In this document: one piece after another, positions 9,224 through 18,540 of the stretch
How positions within the stretch are numbered: position 1 is the first letter of the stretch
Layout of the letters: every line of letters begins with the position of its first letter
Source of the DNA: Geminicoccus harenae
GTDB lineage: Bacteria; Pseudomonadota; Alphaproteobacteria; Geminicoccales; Geminicoccaceae
Direction: 5' to 3'
NCBI RefSeq assembly: GCF_019800005.1
Contig: NZ_JABGCL010000017.1
Location: 1-64,000, forward strand
DNA length: 64,000 bases
Notes under the pieces: model-generated
Seen by the model: the letters and a program-made list of their open reading frames with translations, nothing else
What the model was told of the DNA's origin: nothing
Databases searched by the model: none
Position numbers and translations under genes: made by a program

Positions 9224-9240
9224 TCGGTACATCATTCACG
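9224..9240 (-). repeat. isolated copy of the replication-origin iteron
   Basis: The 17 bases TCGGTACATCATTCACG are identical to bases 53928-53944 inside the origin array. Read on the minus strand this is CGTGAATGATGTACCGA. It lies in non-coding DNA between the L,D-transpeptidase stop and the HATPase gene. No other full-length iteron was found outside the origin. A chance 17-base match to one of about 12 iterons in 64 kb is very unlikely. Confidence 0.8.
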
Positions 9241-9462
9241 TCTGGCCGACACACCGCATTGCCGCTGCCGTCGGCTGGCGACATCCTTGACCTCCGCCAG
9301 CGCTCTGCGCAGTGAGACAGGGGCTGGTTGCAGCATGGCGCCAGGAGCCAGGATGAACGCGAGCCGGCGACCACGGCGCATCGTTGGAACCGCGCCAGGC
9401 GGAAGGGCGCCCGGCCGCCCCGGCGTCACGAACGCCGTCATTCGCCAGGGCGAATCCTGCGC

Positions 9463-9921
9463 ATGACCCCGCAGGCACCGCCCGCGCCGGAGGGCCCGGA
9501 ACTGCTGCGTTGCCGCATCCCGGCATCGCTGGACGCGCTGGGGGAGGTGCTGGGTCAGGTGGAGGCCGGCCTCGTCTCGGCCGGCCTGCCGCTCGATCTG
9601 GCCCTGCAGCTCATGCTGGTTCTCGACGAGACCGTCAGCAACCTCGCGACCCACGCGACGCAGGTGGCGGGCCGCGAGGTGTGGGTGGACATCTCGATCC
9701 TGCACCATCCCGACCGGATCGAGGCGGTCATCGCCGATGACGGCCCGCCGTTCGACCCGAGCGAGGCGCCGCTGCCGCATCTGGCCGATACGCTCGAGGA
9801 GCGCGACGTGGGCGGGCTCGGCCTGCTGATCGTGCGCAACGTGATGGACGAAGTGCGCTACGACCGCCTGGATGGCCACAACCGGCTCCTTCTGGGCAAG
9901 CTTCTGCCGCCGGAAGCCTAG
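9463..9921 (+). CDS. RsbW-like serine kinase / anti-sigma HATPase
   Basis: A 152-residue GHKL ATPase-fold protein of the anti-sigma-factor kinase type. The N-box is LVLDETVSNLATHA, the G1-like box is IADDGPPFDPSE and the G2-like loop is DVGGLGLLIVRNVMDEVRY. Proteins of this kind phosphorylate a STAS antagonist on Ser/Thr and bind either it or a sigma factor. No STAS or sigma gene is adjacent, but a STAS protein (52986) and a PP2C phosphatase (45772) are encoded elsewhere in the window. The ATG at 9463 has an AGGG upstream; the open frame extends to 9328 but the extra leader is Arg-rich. Its stop overlaps the convergent next gene by 4 bases. Confidence 0.85.
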   Translation: MTPQAPPAPEGPELLRCRIPASLDALGEVLGQVEAGLVSAGLPLDLALQLMLVLDETVSNLATHATQVAGREVWVDISILHHPDRIEAVIADDGPPFDPSEAPLPHLADTLEERDVGGLGLLIVRNVMDEVRYDRLDGHNRLLLGKLLPPEA

Positions 9922-10157
9922 CCCTGGACTTCCGTTTCCGGCCGGTCGTCGCCGGGAGCGGTCTCCTCGTGCCAGTTCCCCGCCTTATCCTGGTACTCGA
10001 TCGACTCGGTATCGCCGGCCTGCGCCTGCCGGCGTGCCGCGTCCTCGGCCGCGCGCCTGGCATCGTCGTGGCTGGGGAAGGTCTCGGAGAAGGAATCGCC
10101 CACCCGATAGGCCCAGCCGTGATCGTGCTGGACGACTTCGTAGACGACCCTGCTCAT
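9918..10157 (-). CDS. small DUF2188-like protein
   Basis: A 79-residue protein with the pattern of DUF2188 proteins: WAYRVGDSFSETFPSHDDAR (aromatic-rich beta strands then a helix) and a C-terminal strand EYQDKAGNWHEE. Function is unknown. The ATG at 10157 is chosen because an AGGCGGAG ribosome site lies 4 bases upstream. An in-frame start at 10193 would add 12 residues. It is convergent with, and overlaps by 4 bases, the HATPase gene. Confidence 0.7.
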   Translation of the reverse strand: MSRVVYEVVQHDHGWAYRVGDSFSETFPSHDDARRAAEDAARRQAQAGDTESIEYQDKAGNWHEETAPGDDRPETEVQG

Positions 10158-10209
10158 GACGCTCCGCCTTTCCGTCCGGCTCCACCACTCCATGCAGGAA
10201 CGGCCGAGT

Positions 10210-11241
10210 TCAGGGCGCGTTCCGGACAGCCTGGACAGGGCGGGCGCGCAGTGCGTCGATGAGCGCTGCCGTCACCATGGCCTGACCCCTGTCGTTCATG
10301 TGGAAGCTCGTGTCGTAGACCGCTTCGTCCGGCACCATGAACTGCTCGGGCGCGCCGACCACCGCCACCCCCAGATCCCCCCAGAACGCGCGCAGCTCGG
10401 CGAACAGGCGGTGGGCTGCGGGCTCGCAGTATTCCGGCCGTCGCTGGCTGGGCGGCCAGCCCGCCAGCACGGCCACCCCCCGCTCCTGCTGGCGCTGCAC
10501 GAACCCGGCCACGGCGCGGCTACCGGGCGAATGCCGATCCAGCGGCCGGATCACCTGCCGGTCCTGGGCCACCTGCTGGCGCATCCGCTGGGTCGCGCCT
10601 GCCTCGCTGGCGCCGCGCTCGCTGCCGCGTGCATCGACCGTCGCCACGCGATAGCCGCCCCCGCGCTCGCTCAGCGGTGCCCTCTTCCAGTGGGTGAGAT
10701 TGTCCGCGGCGGCCCGCAGCACCAGGCGCGGGTCGTACTGGCTGGCATAGTCCAGCCAGAGACCAGCCGGCATGCGCTGCCAGAAGCGCTTGTCGTGGAA
10801 CGAGCTGTAGAACACCGGCAGGGCGGTGAACGGCGCTGCCGTGCGGAACAGCGGGTACTCGATCGCCAGCAGAACCGTGTCCCCCGGCCGTGCCGCCCGT
10901 TCCGCCCGGTCCAGGAGGTAGGTGAGGTCCAGGCCGCCATGCGCACCATAGTTGAAGGTCTCGATCCCGAGTGCCGCCGTGATGCGGTCGGCGTCGAAGC
11001 CGAAATGGACCGCCGATCCGCCGACCAGCAGCAGGCGGGGGCCGGGGACCGGGGCCAGGGCCGCATCCTTGTGCCGGTAGAGATCACGGATCCAGGCGAT
11101 GTCCGGGGACGGGTAGAGATAGGGCTTGAACGCCGGGACGCCGAAGCAGAGCAGCAGCAGTGCCAGGAGCGTGCAAGGCACGGCCGCCAGCAGCCAGCAA
11201 AGGAACCGGACAGCCTGGTGCCGGGCGGTGCGGGAGCGCAT
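10210..11241 (-). CDS. SGNH-like partner of an MBOAT acyltransferase
   Basis: A 343-residue membrane-anchored protein with one N-terminal transmembrane segment (about residues 12-35) and an SGNH/GDSL-like periplasmic domain. The block I-like motif is LLLVGGSAVHFGFDADR and the C-terminal catalytic-type region is YDTSFHMNDRGQAMV, with an Asp and a His in the expected order. Such proteins (DltD or AlgJ/AlgX-like) transfer acyl groups, usually acetyl, to extracytoplasmic glycans together with an MBOAT protein. The MBOAT gene ends 4 bases upstream, so the two are one transcription unit. Substrate unknown; the surface-polysaccharide genes at 36-41 kb are plausible consumers. Confidence 0.75.
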   Translation of the reverse strand: MRSRTARHQAVRFLCWLLAAVPCTLLALLLLCFGVPAFKPYLYPSPDIAWIRDLYRHKDAALAPVPGPRLLLVGGSAVHFGFDADRITAALGIETFNYGAHGGLDLTYLLDRAERAARPGDTVLLAIEYPLFRTAAPFTALPVFYSSFHDKRFWQRMPAGLWLDYASQYDPRLVLRAAADNLTHWKRAPLSERGGGYRVATVDARGSERGASEAGATQRMRQQVAQDRQVIRPLDRHSPGSRAVAGFVQRQQERGVAVLAGWPPSQRRPEYCEPAAHRLFAELRAFWGDLGVAVVGAPEQFMVPDEAVYDTSFHMNDRGQAMVTAALIDALRARPVQAVRNAP

Positions 11242-11245
11242 GCGG

Positions 11246-12763
11246 CTAGAACTGGAAGTAGAGAAACGGCGAACTGCTCGCCGTCAGCATCGACAGGAGT
11301 GCCAGGGCCAGGGCGCAGCCGGTGGCGACCGCCCATGGCCCGGTCATGCGCCAGGCGAGCCGCCCCTGCCCCGTCCCCGGCTCGGTGGCCGACCCGCCCA
11401 GCGTCCTGCCGCTCGCATAGGGGCGATAGCGCGTGTAGCGGCGCATGATCTGGAAGCTGTTCGGCGCGAAGAACAGGATCGCCAGGAGCGGCAGGAGGTG
11501 CAGCCAGGTCCGGCCGATGCCGTCGAACAGTTTCTCGCCGCCGCCCTGGCCGGCCATGGCCCGGATGACGATCCCCGCATCCGCCAGGCTCTCCGCACGG
11601 AACAGCACCCAGCCCAGCACCACCGCCAGGAAGGTCACGAGCACCGCCAGTGCCCGGAGCGGCGGGCGCTGGAATGCACGGGCGATGGCGGGGCGGCTGC
11701 CTGCCCAGCGGCGGAAGGCGTGGTTGAGCGACAGGTAGCAGCCATGCAGGGCGCCCCAGGCGATGAAGGTCCAGCCGGCACCGTGCCAGAGACCACCCAG
11801 CAGCATGGTGATCATCAGGTTCAGATAGTGCCGGCTGGCACCGCGCCGGCTGCCGCCGAGCGGCCGGTAGAGATGGTCGGCCAGAAAGCGCGACAGGGTG
11901 ATGTGCCAGCGGCGCCAGAACTCGATGATCGAGCCGGCACGATAGGGCGACCAGAAGTTCACCGGCAGGCGGAAGCCCAGCATGTGCGAGAGGCCGACCG
12001 CCATGTCCGAATAGCCGCTGAAGTCGAAATAGAGCTGCATGGTATAGGCCAGAGCGCCGATCCACGCCCCCACCGCGTCCGGATCGGCGCCATCCGCCAC
12101 CCCGTCGAACAACTGGTCAGCGTAAGGCGCCACCCCGTCGGCGAGCACGACCTTCTTGAACAGGCCGATCGTGAAGATGGTGAGGCCGACCAGGAGGCGG
12201 GCGAGCTCGAACCGATAGGGCCGGGCCTGCCAGAACTGCGGGATCACCTCCCGGTGCAGGAGGATGGGCCCCGCGATCAGATGCGGGAAGTAGGTGACGA
12301 ACAGGAAATACTCGTGCGGCCGGTAATTCCGGGTCTCGCCCCGCCAGCAATCGACCAGATAGGCGATCTGGGTGAAGGTGAAGAACGAGATCCCGACCGG
12401 CAGCTCGATGCCGGGCGGGCGCACGGGCAGGCCCAGTGCCGCCAGGTTCGCCGCCGCGAAGTCCGCGTACTTGAACCAGGCCAGCACGGCCAGGTCGAGG
12501 CCCACACCCAGCGCCAGCAGCCGCCCGTTCGGCAGGCCCGCCTCGGCCCGCCGGCTCATCAGCCGGCCGAGCAGGAAATTGCCGGCGATCGAGGCGAGCA
12601 GCAGGGGCAGGTGGCGCAGGTCGCCCCAGCCATAGAAGACGAGCGACGCCAAGCCCAGCCAGACCAAGGCTGCGCGGCGCGCATCGGCCCGGCCGAGCGC
12701 ATAGTAGCCGGCCAGCACCAGCGGCATGAAGCCGAAGATGAAGATGAAGGAATTGAACAGCAA
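11246..12763 (-). CDS. MBOAT-family O-acyltransferase (AlgI-like)
   Basis: Polytopic inner-membrane acyltransferase of 505 residues. It should move acyl groups from a cytoplasmic donor to an extracytoplasmic glycan. It starts LLFNSFIFIFGFMPLV as AlgI-type proteins do, and carries the family motifs FFDFSGYSDMAVG-like (YFDFSGYSDMAVGLS), FWRRWHITLSRFLADHLYRP and the catalytic His in GGLWHGAGWTFIAWG. The TTG at 12763 puts the start exactly at the family N-terminus with a GGCGGG upstream. An in-frame ATG at 12808 would add 15 residues. It is followed by its SGNH partner after 4 bases. Confidence 0.88.
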   Translation of the reverse strand: MLFNSFIFIFGFMPLVLAGYYALGRADARRAALVWLGLASLVFYGWGDLRHLPLLLASIAGNFLLGRLMSRRAEAGLPNGRLLALGVGLDLAVLAWFKYADFAAANLAALGLPVRPPGIELPVGISFFTFTQIAYLVDCWRGETRNYRPHEYFLFVTYFPHLIAGPILLHREVIPQFWQARPYRFELARLLVGLTIFTIGLFKKVVLADGVAPYADQLFDGVADGADPDAVGAWIGALAYTMQLYFDFSGYSDMAVGLSHMLGFRLPVNFWSPYRAGSIIEFWRRWHITLSRFLADHLYRPLGGSRRGASRHYLNLMITMLLGGLWHGAGWTFIAWGALHGCYLSLNHAFRRWAGSRPAIARAFQRPPLRALAVLVTFLAVVLGWVLFRAESLADAGIVIRAMAGQGGGEKLFDGIGRTWLHLLPLLAILFFAPNSFQIMRRYTRYRPYASGRTLGGSATEPGTGQGRLAWRMTGPWAVATGCALALALLSMLTASSSPFLYFQF

Positions 12764-12810
12764 CCGCGCTGACCCGCCGGCGAGCCCGGCCCGACATGAC
12801 GGGGCCATGC

Positions 12811-12836
12811 CCCGCCGCCAGGGAACCAGCGGCGGG
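12811..12836 (-). terminator. hairpin after the SDR gene
   Basis: An 8-bp perfect stem (CCCGCCGC, 12811-12818, pairing with GCGGCGGG, 12829-12836) with a 10-base loop lies between the SDR stop (12925) and the MBOAT gene. It lacks an evident T-run, so termination is uncertain. Confidence 0.4.
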
Positions 12837-12924
12837 TGGCGCCGTCAATCCGCGAGCGAAGCCGGCGGGCAGGCGCCGGTCGGCATCCGCCGTGCGGAGA
12901 ACCGCACGCGGATCCTGGAGCCTC

Positions 12925-13695
12925 TTACCAGACGGTGTAGCCCGCATCGGCGACGAGTACGTGGCCGGTGACCAGCGAGGCCGCGTCCGAGGCGAGGAAC
13001 AGGACGCAGGCCGCGATCTCCGACGGCTGGCCCATCCGCCCCATTGGGGTCATCTCCATCCAGGTCTTGAACCAGTCCGGGTTCGCTGCCCCGGTCTTGG
13101 TCATCGCCGTCTCGATATAGGTCGGCGCCACGGCATTCACCCGCACCCCGCGCTTGGCCCATTCGCCGGCCAGGGACTTGGTCAGGTGATGCACGCCGGC
13201 CTTGGCGGCATTGTAATGCACCTGCTCCTGCGGCTTGTTGGAGATGATGCCGCTCATCGAGCCGATATTGACAATCGAGCCCTTGCCGGCGTCCAGCATG
13301 TGCTTGCCGAAGGCGCGGTTGGTGTAGAAGACGCCGTGCAGGTTGATGTCGATCACCTTGTGCCACTGCTCGTCGGGCATGAGCTCGCCGGGCGAGCCCA
13401 GGGCGATGCCGGCATTGGCGACGGCGATGTCGACCCGGCCGTACTTCCTGACGACGGCATCGGCGCAGGCGGTGACGGCCTTGCTGTCGGTGACGTCGAG
13501 CTGATGGAGCTCGGCCTCGTAGCCCTTGGCCTGGAGCGCGGCGAGTCCCTCCTCGCCGACCTGCGGGTCGATCTCGGCGATCACGACCTTGGCGCCGAAC
13601 TCGGCGAGCGCCATGGCGGTCGACAGGCCGATGTTGCGGCCGCCGCCGGTCACCACGGCCACCCGGCCGCTCAGGTCGAAGAACTGCTTGAACAT
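12925..13695 (-). CDS. SDR-family dehydrogenase (probably polyol/sugar)
   Basis: Classical short-chain dehydrogenase/reductase of 256 residues. The NAD(P)-binding motif is VTGGGRNIGLS, followed by Asp in LDVTDSKAV and NAG in VANAGIALGSPG. The catalytic triad is Ser in IGSMSGI and Tyr/Lys in HYNAAKAG. The acidic residue after the second strand (AEIDPQVG) suggests NAD preference. It is divergent from the SorC-type regulator and close to two sugar-type ABC importers, so it most likely oxidises the imported polyol or sugar. The ATG at 13695 has a GGAAGC sequence upstream. Exact substrate not determinable. Confidence 0.85.
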   Translation of the reverse strand: MFKQFFDLSGRVAVVTGGGRNIGLSTAMALAEFGAKVVIAEIDPQVGEEGLAALQAKGYEAELHQLDVTDSKAVTACADAVVRKYGRVDIAVANAGIALGSPGELMPDEQWHKVIDINLHGVFYTNRAFGKHMLDAGKGSIVNIGSMSGIISNKPQEQVHYNAAKAGVHHLTKSLAGEWAKRGVRVNAVAPTYIETAMTKTGAANPDWFKTWMEMTPMGRMGQPSEIAACVLFLASDAASLVTGHVLVADAGYTVW

Positions 13696-13996
13696 GTTGC
13701 TTCCTCACGAAGTCGGTCGACGGGCTGCCGGTCCGGGTCGACACGTTGACGGCCAGCTCGCGGGGACGAACCAGCAGGGTCGGCGTCGCGAAAGATCGTT
13801 TCACGAGAGACCTGTTGCGGTGCCGGTTCCCGTGGCCCTCATCCGTCCTCCCTGCCGCAGGCAGATACCGGCAGAGCAGCCCGGCTGGCAACGGCCGGCA
13901 CTGCGACCATGCGGGTCCATGCAGGGCGTTCGCTCACCGTTTGATCATCTGCCCGAACCTGCCTAGAGAAGGGGCCAATAATGCGGAGGCTGATGG
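13696..13996. promoter_or_regulatory. divergent control region, SDR / SorC regulator
   Basis: The 301 bases between the divergent SDR and regulator genes contain no gene. They should hold both promoters. A candidate operator CGCTCACCGTTTGATCAT lies at 13931-13948; related sequences occur before both ABC binding-protein genes (14989-15005 and 18541-18557). No clear -35/-10 pair was identified. Confidence 0.45.
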
Positions 13997-14935
13997 TTGG
14001 ACGACATCAACCTGGCGACCGAGCCACGGCGTGAACTCGCGGCACGCGCTGCCTGGCTCTGGTACGTCAAGGGCGACACCCAGGAGGAGATCGCCCGCTC
14101 GCTCGGCCTGAGCCGGGCCGCGGTGCAGCGGCTGGTGGCCCAGGCCCTGGCGGAGCGGCTGGTCAGCGTGCGCATCCAGCATCCGATCGCCGCCTGCATG
14201 CGCCTGAGCTCCCGGATCGAGGAGACCTACGGTATCGGCAGCGTTGACGTGGTGCCGGATGTCGGCGGAAGGGCACTGGCCCATGCGGCCGCGGCACGGC
14301 TCGACCGGGTGCTCACCGCCAAGGTGCCGACGATCGTCGCGGTCGGCGCCGGCCGCGCGGTGCGCGCCGCGGCGGCGGAAGTCGCAGCGATCGAGCGGCC
14401 CCAGCACCAGATCATCGGCATGGTCGGCTCGATCGCCCGCAGCGGCTCGGCCAATCCTTACGAGGTCGTGGTCCGCCTGGCCGACCGGATCGGCGCCCAG
14501 CGCTGGCCGATGCCGATGCCGCTGGTCGTGGACAGCCCGGACGAACGGGATCTGTGGCAGTCGCAGCGGCTGTGGCGGATCCTGGAAGCACTGGCGGAAC
14601 GGGTGACGCTCGGGGTGAGCGGCATCGGCCAGATGGGCGCCGATGCGCCGCTGGTGGCGGACGGCTTCATCGACAGCGGCGAGATGGCGGACCTCATCGC
14701 CCATGGCGCGGTCGCCGAACTGTCGGGCTTCGTCTACGATATGCGCGGCCAGCTGCTCGACCATCCGCACAATTTCCGGGTGACCAGCCTGCCGCTGCCG
14801 CGACCCCATCCCCTGCTCGCGATTGCCGCTGGATTGGAAAAGTTGGAAGCTGTCCGCGCTGTGCTGCGGGGCAGGCTGATCGACCAGCTCGTGACGGATG
14901 AGAGCACCGCAAGGCTGCTATGCGAAAGCGCTTGA
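13997..14935 (+). CDS. SorC/DeoR-type sugar-responsive regulator
   Basis: A 312-residue transcription factor of the SorC (sugar-binding domain) family. The N-terminal helix-turn-helix is DTQEEIARSLGLSRAAVQRL (about residues 27-46). The rest is the phosphosugar-isomerase-like effector domain, with VAVGAGRAVRAAA, GMVGSIARSGSANPYE and GVSGIGQMGADAPLV. It would bind a sugar or sugar phosphate and control the adjacent SDR and ABC importer genes. It starts at TTG 13997, supported by GGAGG 7 bases upstream and by the family N-terminus; there is no better ATG. The next gene follows after 94 bases. Confidence 0.88.
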   Translation: MDDINLATEPRRELAARAAWLWYVKGDTQEEIARSLGLSRAAVQRLVAQALAERLVSVRIQHPIAACMRLSSRIEETYGIGSVDVVPDVGGRALAHAAAARLDRVLTAKVPTIVAVGAGRAVRAAAAEVAAIERPQHQIIGMVGSIARSGSANPYEVVVRLADRIGAQRWPMPMPLVVDSPDERDLWQSQRLWRILEALAERVTLGVSGIGQMGADAPLVADGFIDSGEMADLIAHGAVAELSGFVYDMRGQLLDHPHNFRVTSLPLPRPHPLLAIAAGLEKLEAVRAVLRGRLIDQLVTDESTARLLCESA

Positions 14936-14988
14936 CCCTGGCCGGCCAGTTGGGCGAACAGTCGCCCACCAATTGGGCAGGCGCTCGC

Positions 14989-15005
14989 GCTCGAAATGAT
15001 GAGCG
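14989..15005 (-). promoter_or_regulatory. candidate operator before first ABC binding protein
   Basis: Read on the minus strand, CGCTCATCATTTCGAGC resembles CGCTCACCGTTTGATC at 13931 and CGCTCAAGTTTGAAAC at 18541. All three sit just upstream of locus genes, here about 25 bases before the ATG. A role as SorC-regulator binding site is inference. Confidence 0.35.
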
Positions 15006-15029
15006 TTTGAGCAGGATGGGGGGTCGAAA

Positions 15030-16469
15030 ATGAACCGACGTGGGTTACTGAGCGCGGCTGCGCTCGCCGTCCTGATGTCGACGACGAGCTTCAACGCGTT
15101 TGCGGACGATGCCTTCTGGGCGAAGGCCGCCGAGCCCTACAAGGGTATCACCATCCGCGGCGTGTCGGAAAGCACCCCGTCGTCCAACTATGCCAAGGAC
15201 GTCCTGGCCAAGGAGTTCTCGGAGAAGACCGGGATCAACATCCAGTTCGAGACCACGTCCTGGGACCAGATGTACGACAAGGCGATCAAGGACATGGAGG
15301 CCGGCTCCGGCATCTATGACTTCGTCTATATCGAGCAGGACATCATCTATTCCTACCTGTCCCGCGACTTCCTGGTGAACATCACGCAGTCGCTGAAGGA
15401 CAATCCGTCGATCGCTTCGCCGACCTTCAAGCCGGAAGAGTTCACGACCTTCGCGAACTATTTCAAGGGTGAGAACGGCGACCTCTACGGCATGCCGATG
15501 GAGGCGTTCATCAAGACGTACCTCTATCGCACCGACCTGTTCGAGGACGCGGCGGTCAAGGAACAGTTCAAGGCCAAGTATGGCTGGGACCTCGCCCCGG
15601 CGAAGGACCACAAGCAGTATCGCGAGATCGCCGAGTTCTTCACCCAGTACGGCCAGGACAACGACCTGGAGCTGTGGGGCACCACGGTCCAGGCCAGCTC
15701 CGGCCATCCGGCATCGTTCTACGAGTTCGTCGAGTCGATCGCGCCGACCTACGGCGTCTACAACTGGGGCCTGAACACCGAGACCTGGGCCGCCACCGTC
15801 GAGAACGGCGGCACCATGAACAGCGACAAGGCCAAGGAAGCGCTGAACTGGTGGGTCGGCAACCTCCAGTATGCTCCCCCGGAATCGACCAGCTCCACCT
15901 GGGACGAGGTCGCCGCCAGCTTCTCCGCCGGCCGCGCCGCCCAGGCCCTCGTCTATGGCGAGAACACTGCCTGGATCGCGACTGACGACACCAAGTCGAC
16001 CGTGGTCGGCAAGGTCGGCGTGGCGCTCCCGCCGGTGGAACCGGGCGTGATGGAGGAGATCGAGGCCGGCGAGGGCTATATCGGCTACTATGACGGCGGC
16101 GCCTTCGGCGTCCCGCACTCCTCGAAGAACAAGGAAGCGGCGCTGCTGTTCCTGCAGTATATCGGGCAGAATGACGTCCAGGTGGATTGGGCCGTCAACG
16201 CCGCGCGCGTCACCCACCAGACCACCTATGACGACCCGCGCGTCCAGGAGCAGGACGAGAAGACGAACGGCTACTACACGCTGATGCGTGACCAGGGGAA
16301 GCTGTTCGGCGGCGCCCCGGCCTTCCCGTTCCATGGCCAGCTCCGCGAGGCGATCGCGCCGTTCTTCTATGACGCGATCACCGGCTCGATCACGCCCGAC
16401 GAGGCGCTCGACAAGGCCGCTGCCCGTGCCGAGGAAGAGCTGACCCGCCTGGGCTACCGCAAGAACTGA
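15030..16469 (+). CDS. ABC importer substrate-binding protein (first set)
   Basis: A 479-residue periplasmic binding protein of the extracellular solute-binding family 1 (carbohydrate) type. The signal peptide is [20 protein letters not shown], with cleavage near FADDAF. The mature protein has the family pattern [44 protein letters not shown] and the hinge region around [18 protein letters not shown]. The ATG at 15030 is preceded by GGGGGG. It is followed by a strong hairpin, then two permease genes. Ligand unknown; sugar or polyol by context. Confidence 0.88.
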   Translation: MNRRGLLSAAALAVLMSTTSFNAFADDAFWAKAAEPYKGITIRGVSESTPSSNYAKDVLAKEFSEKTGINIQFETTSWDQMYDKAIKDMEAGSGIYDFVYIEQDIIYSYLSRDFLVNITQSLKDNPSIASPTFKPEEFTTFANYFKGENGDLYGMPMEAFIKTYLYRTDLFEDAAVKEQFKAKYGWDLAPAKDHKQYREIAEFFTQYGQDNDLELWGTTVQASSGHPASFYEFVESIAPTYGVYNWGLNTETWAATVENGGTMNSDKAKEALNWWVGNLQYAPPESTSSTWDEVAASFSAGRAAQALVYGENTAWIATDDTKSTVVGKVGVALPPVEPGVMEEIEAGEGYIGYYDGGAFGVPHSSKNKEAALLFLQYIGQNDVQVDWAVNAARVTHQTTYDDPRVQEQDEKTNGYYTLMRDQGKLFGGAPAFPFHGQLREAIAPFFYDAITGSITPDEALDKAAARAEEELTRLGYRKN

Positions 16470-16479
16470 CCTCGATCCC

Positions 16480-16514
16480 GGGCGGGGTGACGGAAGAACT
16501 CCGTCACCCCGCCC
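16480..16514 (+). terminator. 15-bp hairpin between binding protein and permease genes
   Basis: A perfect 15-bp stem (GGGCGGGGTGACGGA with TCCGTCACCCCGCCC) and a 5-base loop (AGAAC) begin 10 bases after the binding-protein stop. There is no T-run, so it probably acts as partial terminator or 3' mRNA stabiliser that keeps binding protein in excess over permease. A GTG in its 5' arm (16487) is in frame with the permease. Confidence 0.7.
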
Positions 16515-16549
16515 GTACCTTTCCCGAACCTGCTGAACGGAACGCACCC

Positions 16550-17425
16550 TTGCGCTCACCCGTCACCGGCTGGCTGTTCCTGGCGCCCACCATCCTGGTG
16601 CTGGTGGTGTTCGGCTTAGTGCCGTTCATCTATGTCGCGGTCGTGGGTTTCTTCGACTGGAACCCGTTCGCCGCGAACCCGGACCTCGTCTTCGCCGGCG
16701 TGAACAACTACCGCCGCCTAGTCTTCGACAACCAGTTCCTGCGCTCGATCGGGCTGACGCTGCAGTTCACCTTCTGGGTCGTGCTGAGCCAGCTGATCAT
16801 CGGCTACCTGCTTGCGCAGTTGTTCATGCGCGACTTCCCGCTCAAGGGGCTGTTCCGCACCATCCACACCCTGCCGCTACTGGTGGCACCGATCGCGGTA
16901 GGTGCCGCCTGGCGGCTGCTGTGCGTGCCGGGGCTGGGTCCCCTGCCCTTCTACCTGAACCGCTGGTTCGGCATCGACTTCCGGCTGGGCTCGTTCGAGC
17001 ACCAGGCGTTCATCACCACCGTGGTGATGGATATCTGGCACTGGACCCCGCTGGTCACCCTCACCTTGCTGGCCGGCCTCTCGGCCATGCCCAAGGAACC
17101 ATTCGAATCCGCGCAGGTGGATGGCGCCAACCGCTGGCAGACCTTCTGGCACATCATGCTGCCGCTGCTGAAGCCGGTGCTGATCACCACGACCTTCATC
17201 CGCCTGATGGACGCGCTGCGTACCGTGGACGAGGTCTGGATGCTCACCGGTGGCGGCCCCGGCACCGCCACGCGCTATATCGGCCTGCATATCTGGCGGG
17301 TGGTCTTTCCTCAGACCGATTACGGGTACGGCGCGGCCATGTCGCTGATGACCCTCTACCTGACCATCATGCTGTGCTGGTTCCTCTATGTCGGCCTGGT
17401 CGCCAGAAAGCCGCGTGCGTCATGA
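16550..17425 (+). CDS. ABC sugar permease, MalF-type (first set)
   Basis: Inner-membrane permease subunit (291 residues) with six predicted membrane segments, from [19 protein letters not shown] to [17 protein letters not shown]. The EAA loop that docks the ATPase is [20 protein letters not shown]. The TTG at 16550 puts the start just before the first membrane segment ([14 protein letters not shown]). An upstream GTG at 16487 lies inside the hairpin and is less likely. Its stop overlaps the start of the next permease (ATGA). No ATPase gene is in the cluster. Confidence 0.88.
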   Translation: MRSPVTGWLFLAPTILVLVVFGLVPFIYVAVVGFFDWNPFAANPDLVFAGVNNYRRLVFDNQFLRSIGLTLQFTFWVVLSQLIIGYLLAQLFMRDFPLKGLFRTIHTLPLLVAPIAVGAAWRLLCVPGLGPLPFYLNRWFGIDFRLGSFEHQAFITTVVMDIWHWTPLVTLTLLAGLSAMPKEPFESAQVDGANRWQTFWHIMLPLLKPVLITTTFIRLMDALRTVDEVWMLTGGGPGTATRYIGLHIWRVVFPQTDYGYGAAMSLMTLYLTIMLCWFLYVGLVARKPRAS

Positions 17426-18258
17426 AGAAGAAGGGCATCCTCCTGCCGATCGTCGTCTGGTGCGTGATGACGCTCATCACGCTCCTGCCGATCTGGTGGC
17501 TGTTCGTGGTCTCGATGCGGACCCGCGTGCAGTTGTTCGGTCGCCCCTCGCTGCTGCTCGACGGCTTCTACTGGGGCAACTATGTCGAGGTCCTGGAGAA
17601 CGAGGAGTTCCGCTTCTATCTGTGGAACTCGATCATCGTGGCGACCAGCAACTGCCTGATCGTCACGGTGCTGGCGTTCCTCGCGACCTTCGCGCTTTCC
17701 CGCTACAAGCTGGCCGGCGAGGATAGCCTGTTCTTCTGGCTGATCACCAATCGCATGGCGCCGGCCGCGGTATTCCTCCTGCCGCTGTTCCTGCTCTACA
17801 CGCAGGTCTTCCGGCTCGGTGACTTCCAGCTGTTCGACACTCGGATCGGCCTGATCCTGCTCTATTGCGTGTTCAACCTGCCCTTCGCGATCTGGCTGCT
17901 GAAGGGCATCATGGACGGCATCCCCAAGGAGCTGGACGAGGCGGCGATGATCGACGGCGCCAGCACCTTCCAGGTGCTGACCCGGGTGGTCATGCCGCTG
18001 GCCAAGCCGGGGCTGGCGGTCACCGCCATCCTCACCTGGATGTTCGCCTGGAACGAGTATCTGTTCGCCGCGACCCTCACCTCGGTCGAGGCCCGCACGA
18101 TCACGACCGGCCTCGCCGAGTTCGTGACGGTGACCGGCACCAACTGGGGCGAGCTCGCCGCGCTCTCGATGCTGACCCTGGCACCGGCCCTGATCTTCCT
18201 GGGCTTCGTGCAGCGGCACATCGTGGCCGGCCTGACCTTCGGCGCGGTCAAGGAGTGA
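17422..18258 (+). CDS. ABC sugar permease, MalG-type (first set)
   Basis: Second permease subunit of 278 residues with about six membrane segments. The EAA loop is [20 protein letters not shown] and the C-terminus [17 protein letters not shown] is typical of MalG-like sugar permeases. The ATG at 17422 overlaps the preceding stop (ATGA), which implies translational coupling. With the upstream permease and the binding protein at 15030 it forms an importer that must borrow an ATPase from elsewhere. Confidence 0.9.
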   Translation: MKKKGILLPIVVWCVMTLITLLPIWWLFVVSMRTRVQLFGRPSLLLDGFYWGNYVEVLENEEFRFYLWNSIIVATSNCLIVTVLAFLATFALSRYKLAGEDSLFFWLITNRMAPAAVFLLPLFLLYTQVFRLGDFQLFDTRIGLILLYCVFNLPFAIWLLKGIMDGIPKELDEAAMIDGASTFQVLTRVVMPLAKPGLAVTAILTWMFAWNEYLFAATLTSVEARTITTGLAEFVTVTGTNWGELAALSMLTLAPALIFLGFVQRHIVAGLTFGAVKE

Positions 18259-18262
18259 AGCG

Positions 18263-18469
18263 ATGGACCATCCGGTCGTCCACGAAGTGAGCGCGCGCGA
18301 CGGCTTCCTGCCGATCAAGACCAACGCGTTCGACCGCGGCTTCATCGGGGTCGTGTTCGGGATCTTCCTGCATCTCCTGTGGATGCGCTTCCTGGAGCAG
18401 GCCATCCCGCTCTGGGTCTGCACGATCCTGACCGTCCTCATCGGCATCTACATCGTCAAGCGCGGCTAG
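18263..18469 (+). CDS. small two-TM membrane protein of the transport operon
   Basis: A 68-residue protein with two predicted membrane segments (GFIGVVFGIFLHLLW and IPLWVCTILTVLIGIYIV) and a short charged N-terminus. It starts 4 bases after the permease stop with an AGGAG 6 bases before the ATG, so it is certainly in the operon. I do not recognise a named family. A role as accessory subunit of the importer is inferred from position only. Confidence 0.75.
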   Translation: MDHPVVHEVSARDGFLPIKTNAFDRGFIGVVFGIFLHLLWMRFLEQAIPLWVCTILTVLIGIYIVKRG

Positions 18470-18540
18470 GGCTGGCCGCCAGAGGAGCCATGGCGGTTGA
18501 TCCGACCGCCGGCTCTTTGTAGAAAGGTGGCCGCCAGAAG

